17,233 bases of DNA, taken from NCBI GenBank assembly GCA_964434955.1, contig CAYSXI010000112.1, positions 1-17,233 on the forward strand. Direction: 5' to 3'. The position numbers were made by a program, and so were the translations under genes. The DNA is from JANQLU01 sp964434955. Lineage in GTDB: Bacteria; Planctomycetota; Planctomycetia; Pirellulales; Pirellulaceae. Numbering within the stretch: position 1 is the first letter of the stretch; every line of letters begins with the position of its first letter. Shown piece by piece: positions 1 through 5,549 of the stretch. The notes beneath the pieces are model-generated. The model searched no databases, was not told the DNA's origin, and worked only from the letters and a program-made list of their open reading frames with translations.

Positions 1-30
1 TACACTCTTTCCCTACACGACGCTTTTCCG
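1..30. other. Illumina adapter remnant at contig end (not genomic)
   Basis: The first 24 bases are identical to the inner part of the Illumina P5/TruSeq read-1 adapter (TACACTCTTTCCC...ACGACGCT). After one mismatch at position 25, the next five bases (TTCCG) match again, giving about 29 of 30. This is untrimmed library adapter, so the window begins at a contig end and these bases should be masked. The adapter happens to stay in frame with the minus-strand gene next to it, so it would add a false C-terminal tail if translated. The adapter sequence is recalled from knowledge. Confidence 0.93.
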
Positions 31-214
31 GCTCCTCGAAATCGGGATCGTCCTCATCGATGTCCCCCGCACCCAAGGCCGTTTCGCTCATGGTATGGTC
101 GTCGATGATCGATGCCGCATCAATGATTTTTTCACAATTGCCACACTGGATCGACTCGACAAATTCGTCTTCCGTCGAAACGGGATGATCACAAAAGGGG
201 CAAATGAGTTTCAT
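1..214 (-). CDS. Zinc-ribbon protein, N-terminal fragment (truncated by contig end)
   Basis: The minus-strand frame starts at ATG 214 and stays open to the window edge; genuine sequence ends at about position 31. The readable part is about 61 residues. It starts MKLICPFCDHPV, then has a second CGNC pair about 20 residues later. This gives the CPxC...CxxC pattern of a small zinc ribbon. An acidic, Asp/Glu-rich stretch follows (DIDEDDPDFEE). Planctomycetes encode many proteins with this N-terminal ribbon, often followed by a membrane or low-complexity part, but the remainder is missing, so no function can be given. There is no clear Shine-Dalgarno before the start. It lies downstream of the response regulator on the same strand, 124 bases away. 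Confidence 0.72.
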   Translation of the reverse strand, partial: MKLICPFCDHPVSTEDEFVESIQCGNCEKIIDAASIIDDHTMSETALGAGDIDEDDPDFEEPEKRRVGKEC

Positions 215-293
215 GAATACAGGGTCGGCCACTGGGCTTTGGCTTTCTTGGTTCGACTATTGTAGCGCAGAATTGCAACAAAAGCCAAACGAA

Positions 294-310
294 CCCGTCT
301 TCCAAACGGG
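294..310 (-). terminator. Possible weak terminator after the response regulator
   Basis: CCCGT (294-298) and ACGGG (306-310) pair across a 7-nt loop. Read on the minus strand, the hairpin is followed by a T-rich but interrupted stretch (TTCGTTTGGCTTTTG). It lies 29 bases beyond the regulator stop codon, where a terminator would be expected. The stem is short and the T-tract is broken, so the call is tentative. Confidence 0.3.
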
Positions 311-338
311 GAAGCCCCCTGTCGTCCTTCAAACGCGA

Positions 339-992
339 TCAGGCGCCACCCTGCCAGACTGCCGCGCGGCAAATCAATTCGGACATGTTTCGCAATCCAA
401 GCTTGTTGCGAATGTTTTGACGATGAGCTTCCACAGTTTTTGCGGAGATAGAAAGTTCCGTTGCAATTTCATTGGCGCCCCTGCCCGTCCCTATCAACTC
501 GAATACCTCGAACTCGCGTTTGGACAAACCGCGAATGGCATTGCCGTTGGCGGAACAGTTGGGCGGCGTCAGTCGCATCGCGTTTGCCATCGAATGATAA
601 ACGCTTTGACTGATAAAGCTCTTTCCCTGTCCCAAGTACTTCAGCGCTTCCAGAAAGGCCGAACCGGGATCTGTTTTGCTGACGAATCCATGAGCACCGG
701 AGCGAATGGCCCGATCAACGAAGACGGGTTCATCGTGAATCGTGGAAATCAGAATTCGGCATTCGGGAATGCGGCGACAGATCTTCTCAATCCAGCGAAA
801 CGCACTCATGCCTTGAATCCGAATTTCCGTCACGAGGAAATCCGGCTGGAGAGATTCAAGCTCTCGCTCAGCGTCTTCGAGATTGTCCGACTCGCCGCAG
901 ATTTGATACTCGTTTTGTTCTTCAAATAGCTTTCGCAGTCCGAACCGGACCAATACTTGGGACTCAAGCAGGTAAACACGTTGCAGATTCAT
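339..992 (-). CDS. NarL/FixJ-family response regulator with degenerate receiver
   Basis: This 217-residue protein has the usual two-domain length of the family. Residues 5-125 form a receiver-like domain and about 153-212 a LuxR-type helix-turn-helix (LSKREFEVFELIG... then AKTVEAHRQNIRNKLG), so it should bind DNA as a dimer. The receiver is atypical. The acidic pair that binds Mg is replaced by E10-S11 (VYLLESQ), and the phospho-acceptor position is Glu56 (LVTEIRIQG) instead of Asp. The Ser/Thr switch (T84) and the conserved Lys (K106 in VSKTD) remain. An Asp-to-Glu change can mimic phosphorylation, so the protein may be constitutively active or respond to something other than a kinase. No histidine kinase is nearby. 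The ATG at 992 is preceded on the mRNA by a C-rich leader without a Shine-Dalgarno. Its targets are unknown; the Tad locus is about 3 kb away. Confidence 0.9.
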   Translation of the reverse strand: MNLQRVYLLESQVLVRFGLRKLFEEQNEYQICGESDNLEDAERELESLQPDFLVTEIRIQGMSAFRWIEKICRRIPECRILISTIHDEPVFVDRAIRSGAHGFVSKTDPGSAFLEALKYLGQGKSFISQSVYHSMANAMRLTPPNCSANGNAIRGLSKREFEVFELIGTGRGANEIATELSISAKTVEAHRQNIRNKLGLRNMSELICRAAVWQGGA

Positions 993-1012
993 GGGGGAGG
1001 GGAGGGTAGGGG
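993..1012 (+). other. Potential G-quadruplex (four G-runs) at the regulator start
   Basis: The plus strand reads GGGGG-A-GGGG-A-GGG-TA-GGGG: four runs of at least three G separated by one- or two-base loops. It abuts the start codon of the minus-strand regulator and lies on that gene's template strand. The mRNA leader is therefore an uninterrupted C-rich tract in place of a ribosome-binding site. Confidence 0.6.
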
Positions 1013-1130
1013 AATGACCTAGTTGTCTATCAGCGAATGTCGGATTTTTTTTTCACACAATCCTTTGTAGTTTGGCTCCTCGCGACGCAGTGCTGACGGT
1101 ACTGCCCTACCAATGCTTTGCGTTCGCCCG

Positions 1131-1169
1131 GCTCTGAACAGTACTGCCCTGCGGTTCAGAGCTTTTTTT
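1131..1169 (+). terminator. Strong intrinsic terminator with no upstream plus-strand gene
   Basis: A perfect 9-bp stem, GCTCTGAAC (1131-1139) with GTTCAGAGC (1154-1162), carries a 14-nt loop and is followed directly by seven T residues (1163-1169). The T-tract fixes its orientation to the plus strand. The only upstream genes, out to the contig end, are on the minus strand. It may therefore end an unannotated small RNA or block antisense transcription. The loop contains GTACTGCCCT, which also occurs at 1099-1108. Confidence 0.7.
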
Positions 1170-1182
1170 GTGGACTTGTGGA

Positions 1183-1239
1183 ATCCGGCCGCAAACATAT
1201 CAAACGCCCGATCGATTCCCTATTGCTATGTGGCCGGAT
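1183..1239 (+). promoter_or_regulatory. Long inverted repeat in the leader of the PhnD-like gene
   Basis: ATCCGGCC (1183-1190) and ACATA (1195-1199) pair with TATGT (1227-1231) and GGCCGGAT (1232-1239). This gives 13 base pairs with one 4-nt bulge and a 27-nt loop. Further downstream, TTCACGGA (1274-1281) pairs with TCCGTGAA (1294-1301), and TCCGCAA (1484-1490) with TTGCGGA (1509-1515). No T-tract follows any of them. They could form a structured 5' leader RNA or protein-binding sites; I recognise no known riboswitch class. Confidence 0.4.
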
Positions 1240-1569
1240 GCTAGCTGGTACGAAACCTACCAATTCCTGAAAATTCACGGATCGAACCGTCCTTCCGTGA
1301 AAAATGAGGGACCGGTTTCACCAATCGCCAAGAATCCCGATTAATTTTGCAAGCTTTTGACTTCAGCGTTAACAAATAGAGGGCGAGCAGATACCGGCCG
1401 GCCAAAGCCCCTCGATTTGCGGGCCACTCTTTCTTATGTTCAAATAGTAGATTGTGTTGGTCCCAAGCCGCCCACGAAGCGAATCCGCAACCCGGATCCC
1501 ATTGATGCTTGCGGACACGTTCAATCCCGCAAATTCCCAACTCAATTTTGACCATCAAAGAGTTACAAA

Positions 1570-2514
1570 ATGACCAGGACTTCGATCAAATTAATTGGCG
1601 CTATCGCCTTTTCATTGATGATTGCGTTTGGAGCGAATTCCGCTTTTGGACAGGACAAAGCCGAAAAGGGAACGGCCAAAGCCAAGGCCGCCAATGAGAA
1701 AGACGTCCCGACGGTTCATATCGTCATCATGGACCCTTTGAGTTCGCCCTTGGCCTGTGATTGTGTTCAGGGTTATGCCCAGCGCAAATACGAGAAGCTT
1801 GCCCAGCACATCGCCAAGACTTCGGGGGTGAAGGTCAAAATCACTTGGTCGGAATCCTTGAAAACCGCAAAAGAGAAACTGGGCGCGGTGGACTTGGTGA
1901 TCGGTAAGCACTCCGTCGTGCTTCACGCGGCCAAAGAAAACGAGCTGGAAGTCAAACCCGTCGCGCAATTGACGAATGATGATGGCACCGTTCATCAGAC
2001 GGGCCTGGTCGTCGTCCGGCAGAAGGACGAGGCGGTTTCCGCAGCGGACTTGATCGGCTACCGGATTTTCTTTGGTCCGAAGGACTGCGAAGAGAAACAC
2101 TCCGAGCCCATCAAGTTCATTAAGGAAATGGGCGGAGAAATCCCAAAAACCATCGAGACGAGCGAAGCTTGTAGTGCTGCAGCCACCCAGCTTTTGGAAT
2201 TGAGTGCCGATGTGAAGGGAGCAGCGATCATCTCGAGTTACGCCAAACCACTATTGGAAGGTTGTGGCACGGTCAAAAAAGGTGACTTGCGTGTGATCGG
2301 CGAAACCGACCCCGTTCCATTTATCACGGCTTTCGTCAATTCTAGAATGGACGAGGGACTTGTCAGCAACCTGAAAATGGCACTGCTTGAAGTCGGCAAG
2401 GACGAAAGCCTTCGTAAGGCTCTGGAAACCAAGAAAGGTTTCGTTGAGTTCAAGCAGGAAAAAGCGGCTGAAAAGGACGACGACTCGGACTCCGACGAAG
2501 AAAAAAAAAATTAG
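1570..2514 (+). CDS. Secreted PhnD-like solute-binding domain protein (N-terminal part of a probable fusion)
   Basis: The zero-frame product is 314 residues. It has a signal peptide (hydrophobic core about residues 7-26, ending near FGQDK), a short Lys/Ala-rich linker, then a periplasmic binding fold of the PhnD/transferrin-like type at about 47-295. Typical blocks include MDPLSSPL near 54-61, DLVIGKHSVV near 108-117 and GYRIFFGP near 163-170. Five cysteines (63, 65, 173, 201, 232) suggest disulfides or a metal or cofactor site. The ligand is unknown, and no ABC transporter genes lie nearby, so uptake is not implied. The tail is acidic and Lys-rich (residues 298-313) and ends at a run of ten A residues followed at once by TAG. 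The propeller domain continues in the -1 frame, so this is probably the first half of one 700-residue protein. Confidence 0.85.
   Translation: MTRTSIKLIGAIAFSLMIAFGANSAFGQDKAEKGTAKAKAANEKDVPTVHIVIMDPLSSPLACDCVQGYAQRKYEKLAQHIAKTSGVKVKITWSESLKTAKEKLGAVDLVIGKHSVVLHAAKENELEVKPVAQLTNDDGTVHQTGLVVVRQKDEAVSAADLIGYRIFFGPKDCEEKHSEPIKFIKEMGGEIPKTIETSEACSAAATQLLELSADVKGAAIISSYAKPLLEGCGTVKKGDLRVIGETDPVPFITAFVNSRMDEGLVSNLKMALLEVGKDESLRKALETKKGFVEFKQEKAAEKDDDSDSDEEKKN
2500..2514 (+). other. A10 slippery run joining two reading frames
   Basis: Ten consecutive A (2501-2510) are read in the zero frame as GAA AAA AAA AAT TAG. The arrangement A AAA AAA, just before a stop, fits -1 ribosomal slippage. A run of ten A also favours RNA-polymerase slippage, and it is a common place for an assembly indel. 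Moving back one base gives AAA TTA GGT CAG and reads straight into the propeller. A 7-position hairpin with one mismatch (2526-2532 with 2541-2547) lies downstream, rather far away for a classical stimulator. Confidence 0.7.
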
Positions 2515-3671
2515 GTCAGAACAAGTGGGACCAATGGCGCGGCCCCAATCGTGATGGTCGCGTCAGTTGGCTTCCCCAAACGCTTCTTAAAGAACCCGAA
2601 GTTCTCTGGACCAAGGAACTTGCTTCTGACGGGTTGGGCGGAATCGCAGCGGACGATCAATTTGTCGTGATCGGATCGCGCGATGTCTTGGACCGCAGTG
2701 ACCAATTCCGTTGTTTCCGTGCTGCCGATGGTGAATTGCTTTGGCAAGTTCAATACGAAGCGGTCGGGCGGCTGGACTACGGTAACTCGCCTCGGGCGAC
2801 CCCGCTACTTTATGAAGGAATGGTTTACCTCCAAAGTGCGTTTGGAATGCTCAAATGCATCGACTTGGAAACCGGGGCCGAGTTCTGGTCCGTCAACTTG
2901 ATCGATCAATTCGGCGGTCGAGTTCAAACTTGGGGCGTCTGCTGGTCGCCGTTGATTGTGGACGGAAAATTGATCGTCCAGCCGGGAGGCGAAAAAGGGG
3001 CCATCGCGGCACTTGATCCGGATACGGGCGAGACGCTTTGGGCCACCAAAGGCGAAGTCGGCGCTTACAGTTCGCCGATCGTCGCCGAATTCAGCTCGGT
3101 CAAGCAGATCATCGCTTACGACAAAACGACGTTGGGGGGCTGGGACATCGAGACCGGCAAACGGCTATGGACGCTCAAGCCCAAAGAAGAAAACGACTTC
3201 AACGTTCCAACCCCGATTCAGATCAAGGACCGTTTGTTCCTGGTGACGGAAAATAACGGTGCTCGGCTTTATGAGTTTGACGACAAAGGCAAGATCAAAC
3301 CGGAGCCGGCGTCGACGTTCAAGGACCTGGCTCCGGACACGCACACACCGGTGGTCGTTGGCGATCGGATATTCGGCGTCTCGGAAGGCTTGTTCTGTTT
3401 GTCGAGCAAGGACTTGAAACAGATCTGGCTCAGCGAGGATGATTTGTTCCGACAGTACTGTGCCATCGTCGCCAGCGAGGATCTTTGCCTGGTGATAACG
3501 CTGGATGCACAGCTTCTTTTACTTTCTGCAAAATCGGAAAAATATGAATTGCTGGGAAAAATGGCACTCACAGAAGAGGGAACCGAGGTCCATGCCCACC
3601 CGGCCTTCGTTGGCAAACACATGTTTGTTCGCGTCGGCAAAATGCTCAAGAAGATCAAGATTGGCGAGTAG
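2511..3671 (+). CDS. PQQ-like beta-propeller domain (C-terminal part of a probable fusion)
   Basis: The frame is open from within the A10 run to TAG at 3669-3671. Its first recognisable block, WDQWRGPNRDG, begins seven codons after the A-run; this is the typical opening of planctomycete PQQ/quinoprotein-like propellers. Propeller blades follow, with repeats such as DLETGAEFWSV, DPDTGETLWAT and DIETGKRLWTL. The first possible start codon is TTG at 2634, which would discard the opening block and the first strand. No ATG, GTG or TTG lies between the A-run and the domain, so independent initiation is unlikely. The domain is probably exported with the PhnD part. BamB-type propellers are scaffolds, and nothing here shows that PQQ is bound. 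Judged by the signal peptide upstream, it acts outside the cytoplasm. Confidence 0.8.
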   Translation, partial: LGQNKWDQWRGPNRDGRVSWLPQTLLKEPEVLWTKELASDGLGGIAADDQFVVIGSRDVLDRSDQFRCFRAADGELLWQVQYEAVGRLDYGNSPRATPLLYEGMVYLQSAFGMLKCIDLETGAEFWSVNLIDQFGGRVQTWGVCWSPLIVDGKLIVQPGGEKGAIAALDPDTGETLWATKGEVGAYSSPIVAEFSSVKQIIAYDKTTLGGWDIETGKRLWTLKPKEENDFNVPTPIQIKDRLFLVTENNGARLYEFDDKGKIKPEPASTFKDLAPDTHTPVVVGDRIFGVSEGLFCLSSKDLKQIWLSEDDLFRQYCAIVASEDLCLVITLDAQLLLLSAKSEKYELLGKMALTEEGTEVHAHPAFVGKHMFVRVGKMLKKIKIGE

Positions 3672-4107
3672 CCGAGGCTGCCGACGAAGCTTCGGATTCG
3701 AGAAAAAGTTTCGACCGATCAAAAGAAGCGTTTCGGAACCACAACTCTTCTCTCCCGAAAATCGTTACAAACTGAACGAATGTTGACTTGGCGAAACACT
3801 TTCTGAATTTTTGTTTATTCCGACAGCGGAAAGTTTGACAGTTGCCGTTCTTGGCATAGTGTTTCTGCGGAGTTGCTTAATACCCCTTGGGTTCAAAGTA
3901 ATCCGCCTGCCGAGTCTTCCCGTGTAGGACGGTGAGATCGTCTGCCATGCAGAACTACGATCAAAACTGACCACATTCCGCATGAAGAAGACAACTGTCG
4001 ATTCGATCAACCAGCAGGCCTAAAAAATGGTTGATTGGATCCTTTCCCGTTTATGTGCGGATGACCCCGTGCAGCACGAAGTTTAATTTTTTCGTCGGAG
4101 GAAAAAC
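3672..4107 (+). other. 436-bp gene-free region upstream of the pilin gene
   Basis: It holds a perfect TTGACA, a strong Shine-Dalgarno just before the pilin, and a 13-codon open frame at 3982-4023 (MKKTTVDSINQQA) without a clear ribosome site. There is no convincing terminator for the propeller gene; the palindrome CGAAGCTTCG near 3687 has no T-tract. The long leader suggests that pilin expression is controlled here. Confidence 0.5.
3835..3862 (+). promoter_or_regulatory. Candidate sigma-70-type promoter for the Flp pilin
   Basis: TTGACA at 3835-3840 matches the -35 consensus exactly. After 16 bases comes TAGTGT (3857-3862), a poor -10 element (3 of 6). The transcript would carry a leader of about 240 bases before the pilin start. 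The weak -10 makes this tentative. Confidence 0.3.
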
Positions 4108-4305
4108 ATGAAAAACTTCGCTCAAAAAGTAACTCGATTCATGAAATCGGAAGACGGCCCAACGGCTGTTGAGTACGCCATTATGTTGGCATTGATCGTT
4201 ATCGTTTGTTTGACAGCGATCCAAGCTATCGGTACGAACGCAAAAAGCGCTTTCAACGATATCGCTGACGACTTGAACTCGGCCCGAAGTGGTAACACTA
4301 ACTAA
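4108..4305 (+). CDS. flp: Flp-family type IVb pilin
   Basis: This 65-residue prepilin is the structural subunit of a Tad/Flp pilus. A short basic leader ends at Gly17 in the processing motif DG|PTAVEY. Glu22 and Tyr23 are residues 5 and 6 of the mature protein, the Flp hallmark for the prepilin peptidase and for subunit assembly. A single hydrophobic helix (about 19-44) follows, then a short polar tail. The mature length of 48 residues is normal. The start is fixed by the good Shine-Dalgarno GGAGG 6 bases before ATG. It is the first gene of the pilus locus, and a hairpin with a T-tract follows it, which would make pilin mRNA more abundant than the downstream messages. Confidence 0.95.
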   Translation: MKNFAQKVTRFMKSEDGPTAVEYAIMLALIVIVCLTAIQAIGTNAKSAFNDIADDLNSARSGNTN

Positions 4306-4333
4306 TTGGTCAGTTTTGATCGTAGTTATTGTC

Positions 4334-4394
4334 CCGACAGGGCAATGCGAAACACACGCCCTGCCGGTTGAATTCAATCGGCAAGGGCTTTTTT
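4334..4394 (+). terminator. Intercistronic terminator with a competing hairpin (attenuator-like)
   Basis: GCCCTGCCG (4358-4366) pairs with CGGCAAGGGC (4379-4388), with one bulged base. T6 follows (4389-4394), which makes an intrinsic terminator. The same left arm can pair instead with upstream sequence: CCG-A-CAGGGC (4334-4343) with GCCCTG-C-CGG (4358-4367), nine pairs and one mismatch. The two folds are mutually exclusive, as in attenuators. Its place between pilin and assembly genes fits partial termination. Confidence 0.6.
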
Positions 4395-4440
4395 CGCATA
4401 CTCACATTTTTGTGAACACCAAAACAAATAAGGCCGACCA

Positions 4441-4551
4441 ATGGACGCTTTCTTGCCAACCGACTCGATGAACAACGCATTCGAAATGATTTGTTGTTTT
4501 TTCACGGTCATTGCCGCGTTTGCAAGTTACCTGTTCGCCATGCGTTTTTAG
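4441..4551 (+). CDS. 36-residue single-pass membrane peptide in the Tad locus
   Basis: ATG 4441 to TAG 4551 encodes 36 residues. A polar N-terminus (MDAFLPTDSMNNAFEM) is followed by one hydrophobic segment (residues about 17-34: ICCFFTVIAAFASYLFAM) and a basic end (RF). It lies between the pilin attenuator and the prepilin peptidase gene, on the same strand. The ribosome site is weak (AAGG about 9 bases upstream). I recognise no family. It is not a pilin, because it has no G/xxxxEY site. It could be a small accessory membrane protein of the pilus, or a chance frame. Confidence 0.45.
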   Translation: MDAFLPTDSMNNAFEMICCFFTVIAAFASYLFAMRF

Positions 4552-4631
4552 GGCATGGGGTTGCCAACCGACCGCCGGGCCAGACTGTTCGGCAATAAGC
4601 CCCTGTGATTTCTGGTAATGGTTTTTCCTCG

Positions 4632-4670
4632 ACCACAGATTTCACTGAGATACAGAGAAAAACGGAGATT
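4632..4670 (+). repeat. Interspersed-repeat-like fragment (CCACAGATTTCACTGAGA type)
   Basis: The stretch reads ACCACAGATTTCACTGAG, then ATACAGAGAAAAACGGAGAT. It resembles the short dispersed intergenic repeats of the form accacagattncac(a/t)ga..acagag found in many planctomycete and proteobacterial genomes (from memory). Its end supplies the ACGGAG ribosome site of the next gene. Only one copy is visible in the window. Confidence 0.4.
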
Positions 4671-4675
4671 TTGAA

Positions 4676-5257
4676 ATGTTTGAATCCATCCCTGCCGGAC
4701 TCGTTGAAAACTGGCCCTATTGGCTGGTCAGCATCGTCCTGGTCGTCGCTGCGGTAATCGACGGCATCAAGCTGAAAGTTCCTAACAGCATTACATTCCC
4801 ATTGATTATCAGTGGTTGGCTCTACAGTGCGATTTCCTACGGGATCGCTGGTGAGCAAGCCTGGTACATCGGACTCGGTTGGAGTCTCGCGGGTACCGCC
4901 GTTGGTCTCGGACTTTTGCTTCCTGCATACGCCATTGGCGGCATGGGAGCGGGCGACGTCAAACTATTGATGGGCGTCGGAGCCTGGGTCCACTGCTCGA
5001 ACACTTTTTACGGTTTCTGCGTTTCGGTCATCATTGGTGCGATCATCGCCATCGGCCAGATCCTCTACAAGAAAGGGATCAAGAAACACAGCAGCCAGTT
5101 CATGTCCATCTTGAACGAAATCATCACCATCCGGAATCCGGACACGCTTTCCCAGATCGCAGCGGATCGCAAGCCAACGATGACCTTGTTGCCTTACGGG
5201 ATTCCCATCGCGATCGGAACCATCCTTTACTTCGCATGGTGCGGATTGCTGATCTAA
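4676..5257 (+). CDS. cpaA: Prepilin peptidase CpaA/TadV (A24 family)
   Basis: This 193-residue polytopic aspartic protease cleaves the leader of the Flp pilin at its Gly|Pro site on the cytoplasmic face of the membrane. Both catalytic aspartates are present: Asp29 in the IDGIKLKVPN block and Asp94 in GMGAGDVKL (the GxGDxK motif). Hydrophobic segments lie at about 15-28, 39-57, 64-87, 107-127 and 172-192. The domain that N-methylates type IVa pilins is absent, as expected for TadV/CpaA. A charged loop (about 130-168) between the last two segments is somewhat longer than usual. The start is supported by GGAG 8 bases upstream, inside the repeat-like fragment. Confidence 0.9.
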   Translation: MFESIPAGLVENWPYWLVSIVLVVAAVIDGIKLKVPNSITFPLIISGWLYSAISYGIAGEQAWYIGLGWSLAGTAVGLGLLLPAYAIGGMGAGDVKLLMGVGAWVHCSNTFYGFCVSVIIGAIIAIGQILYKKGIKKHSSQFMSILNEIITIRNPDTLSQIAADRKPTMTLLPYGIPIAIGTILYFAWCGLLI

Positions 5258-5289
5258 GATCGGCGAACGATACAACAAAAAAGGTCGAA

Positions 5290-5315
5290 TCGCGCGGACC
5301 CGAACATCCGCGCGA
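5290..5315 (+). other. Perfect 9-bp hairpin between cpaA and cpaB
   Basis: TCGCGCGGA (5290-5298) and TCCGCGCGA (5307-5315) form a perfect, GC-rich stem with an 8-nt loop. No T-tract follows on the plus strand, so it is not a classical terminator. It could stabilise or process the mRNA, or bind a protein. Confidence 0.55.
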
Positions 5316-5393
5316 ATCGGCATAGGAAAGAACTTCGGAGACTTGCATAAAACTGTGGAATCGGGAATTGGATCGAGTCGATCTCGACGTTGC

Positions 5394-5498
5394 TTGCACA
5401 TTTTTGCAGGCACAATGACCAACGATCGATGAACAGATTGTGCAAACGGATTTTCTTGACGGACCCGCAAAGTTTGTCAGAACTTCGAACAGCTGACA
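5394..5498 (+). promoter_or_regulatory. Cluster of inverted repeats upstream of cpaB
   Basis: TTGCACA (5394-5400) is complementary to TGTGCAA (5439-5445), and GCACAAT (5410-5416) to ATTGTGC (5437-5443). These two pairings share the right-hand arm and are exclusive. TGTCAG (5475-5480) is complementary to CTGACA (5493-5498). A TTGACG at 5456-5461 could be a -35 element, but no good -10 follows. Together with the 292-base gap before cpaB, this suggests a second promoter or control point inside the pilus locus. Confidence 0.35.
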
Positions 5499-5549
5499 GG
5501 ATCGACTTAGTCAAAACTGCTCAATAGCGATTTATTGAAGGACAATTCG

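Larger units (their letters stand above)
993..1569. other. 577-bp gene-free region with structured DNA/RNA
   Basis: The region lies between the divergent regulator gene and the PhnD-like gene. It holds the G-run at 993-1012, a T9 tract (1045-1053), the orphan terminator (1131-1169) and three long inverted repeats (1183-1239, 1274-1301, 1484-1515). Reading frames of up to about 100 codons are open on both strands, but they overlap each other, lack ribosome-binding sites and resemble no family I recognise. Promoters for both flanking genes must lie here, but I see no convincing -35/-10 pair. Confidence 0.6.

Noticed and set aside
204..929. Plus-strand frame of 241 codons over the response regulator
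   Set aside because: It is antisense to a well-supported regulator and its translation has no recognisable domain.
1241..1558. Minus-strand frame of 105 codons in the leader of the PhnD-like gene
   Set aside because: Its first codon is TTG, there is no ribosome site, it overlaps the inverted repeats, and the translation resembles no family I know. A tblastn search showing conservation would revive it.
2634..3671. Propeller as an independent gene starting at TTG 2634
   Set aside because: This start removes the conserved WxQWRGPNRDG opening that lies upstream in the same frame, and AAGGAA is too far away to serve as its ribosome site.
3851..3874. Sigma-54-like promoter (TTGGCATAG...CTGC) upstream of the pilin
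   Set aside because: The GG and GC elements are separated by 12 bases instead of 10, so it does not fit the -24/-12 consensus.
3982..4023. 13-codon leader peptide MKKTTVDSINQQA before the pilin
   Set aside because: No ribosome site, no regulatory codon run, and no adjoining terminator. It is too short to support from one sequence.
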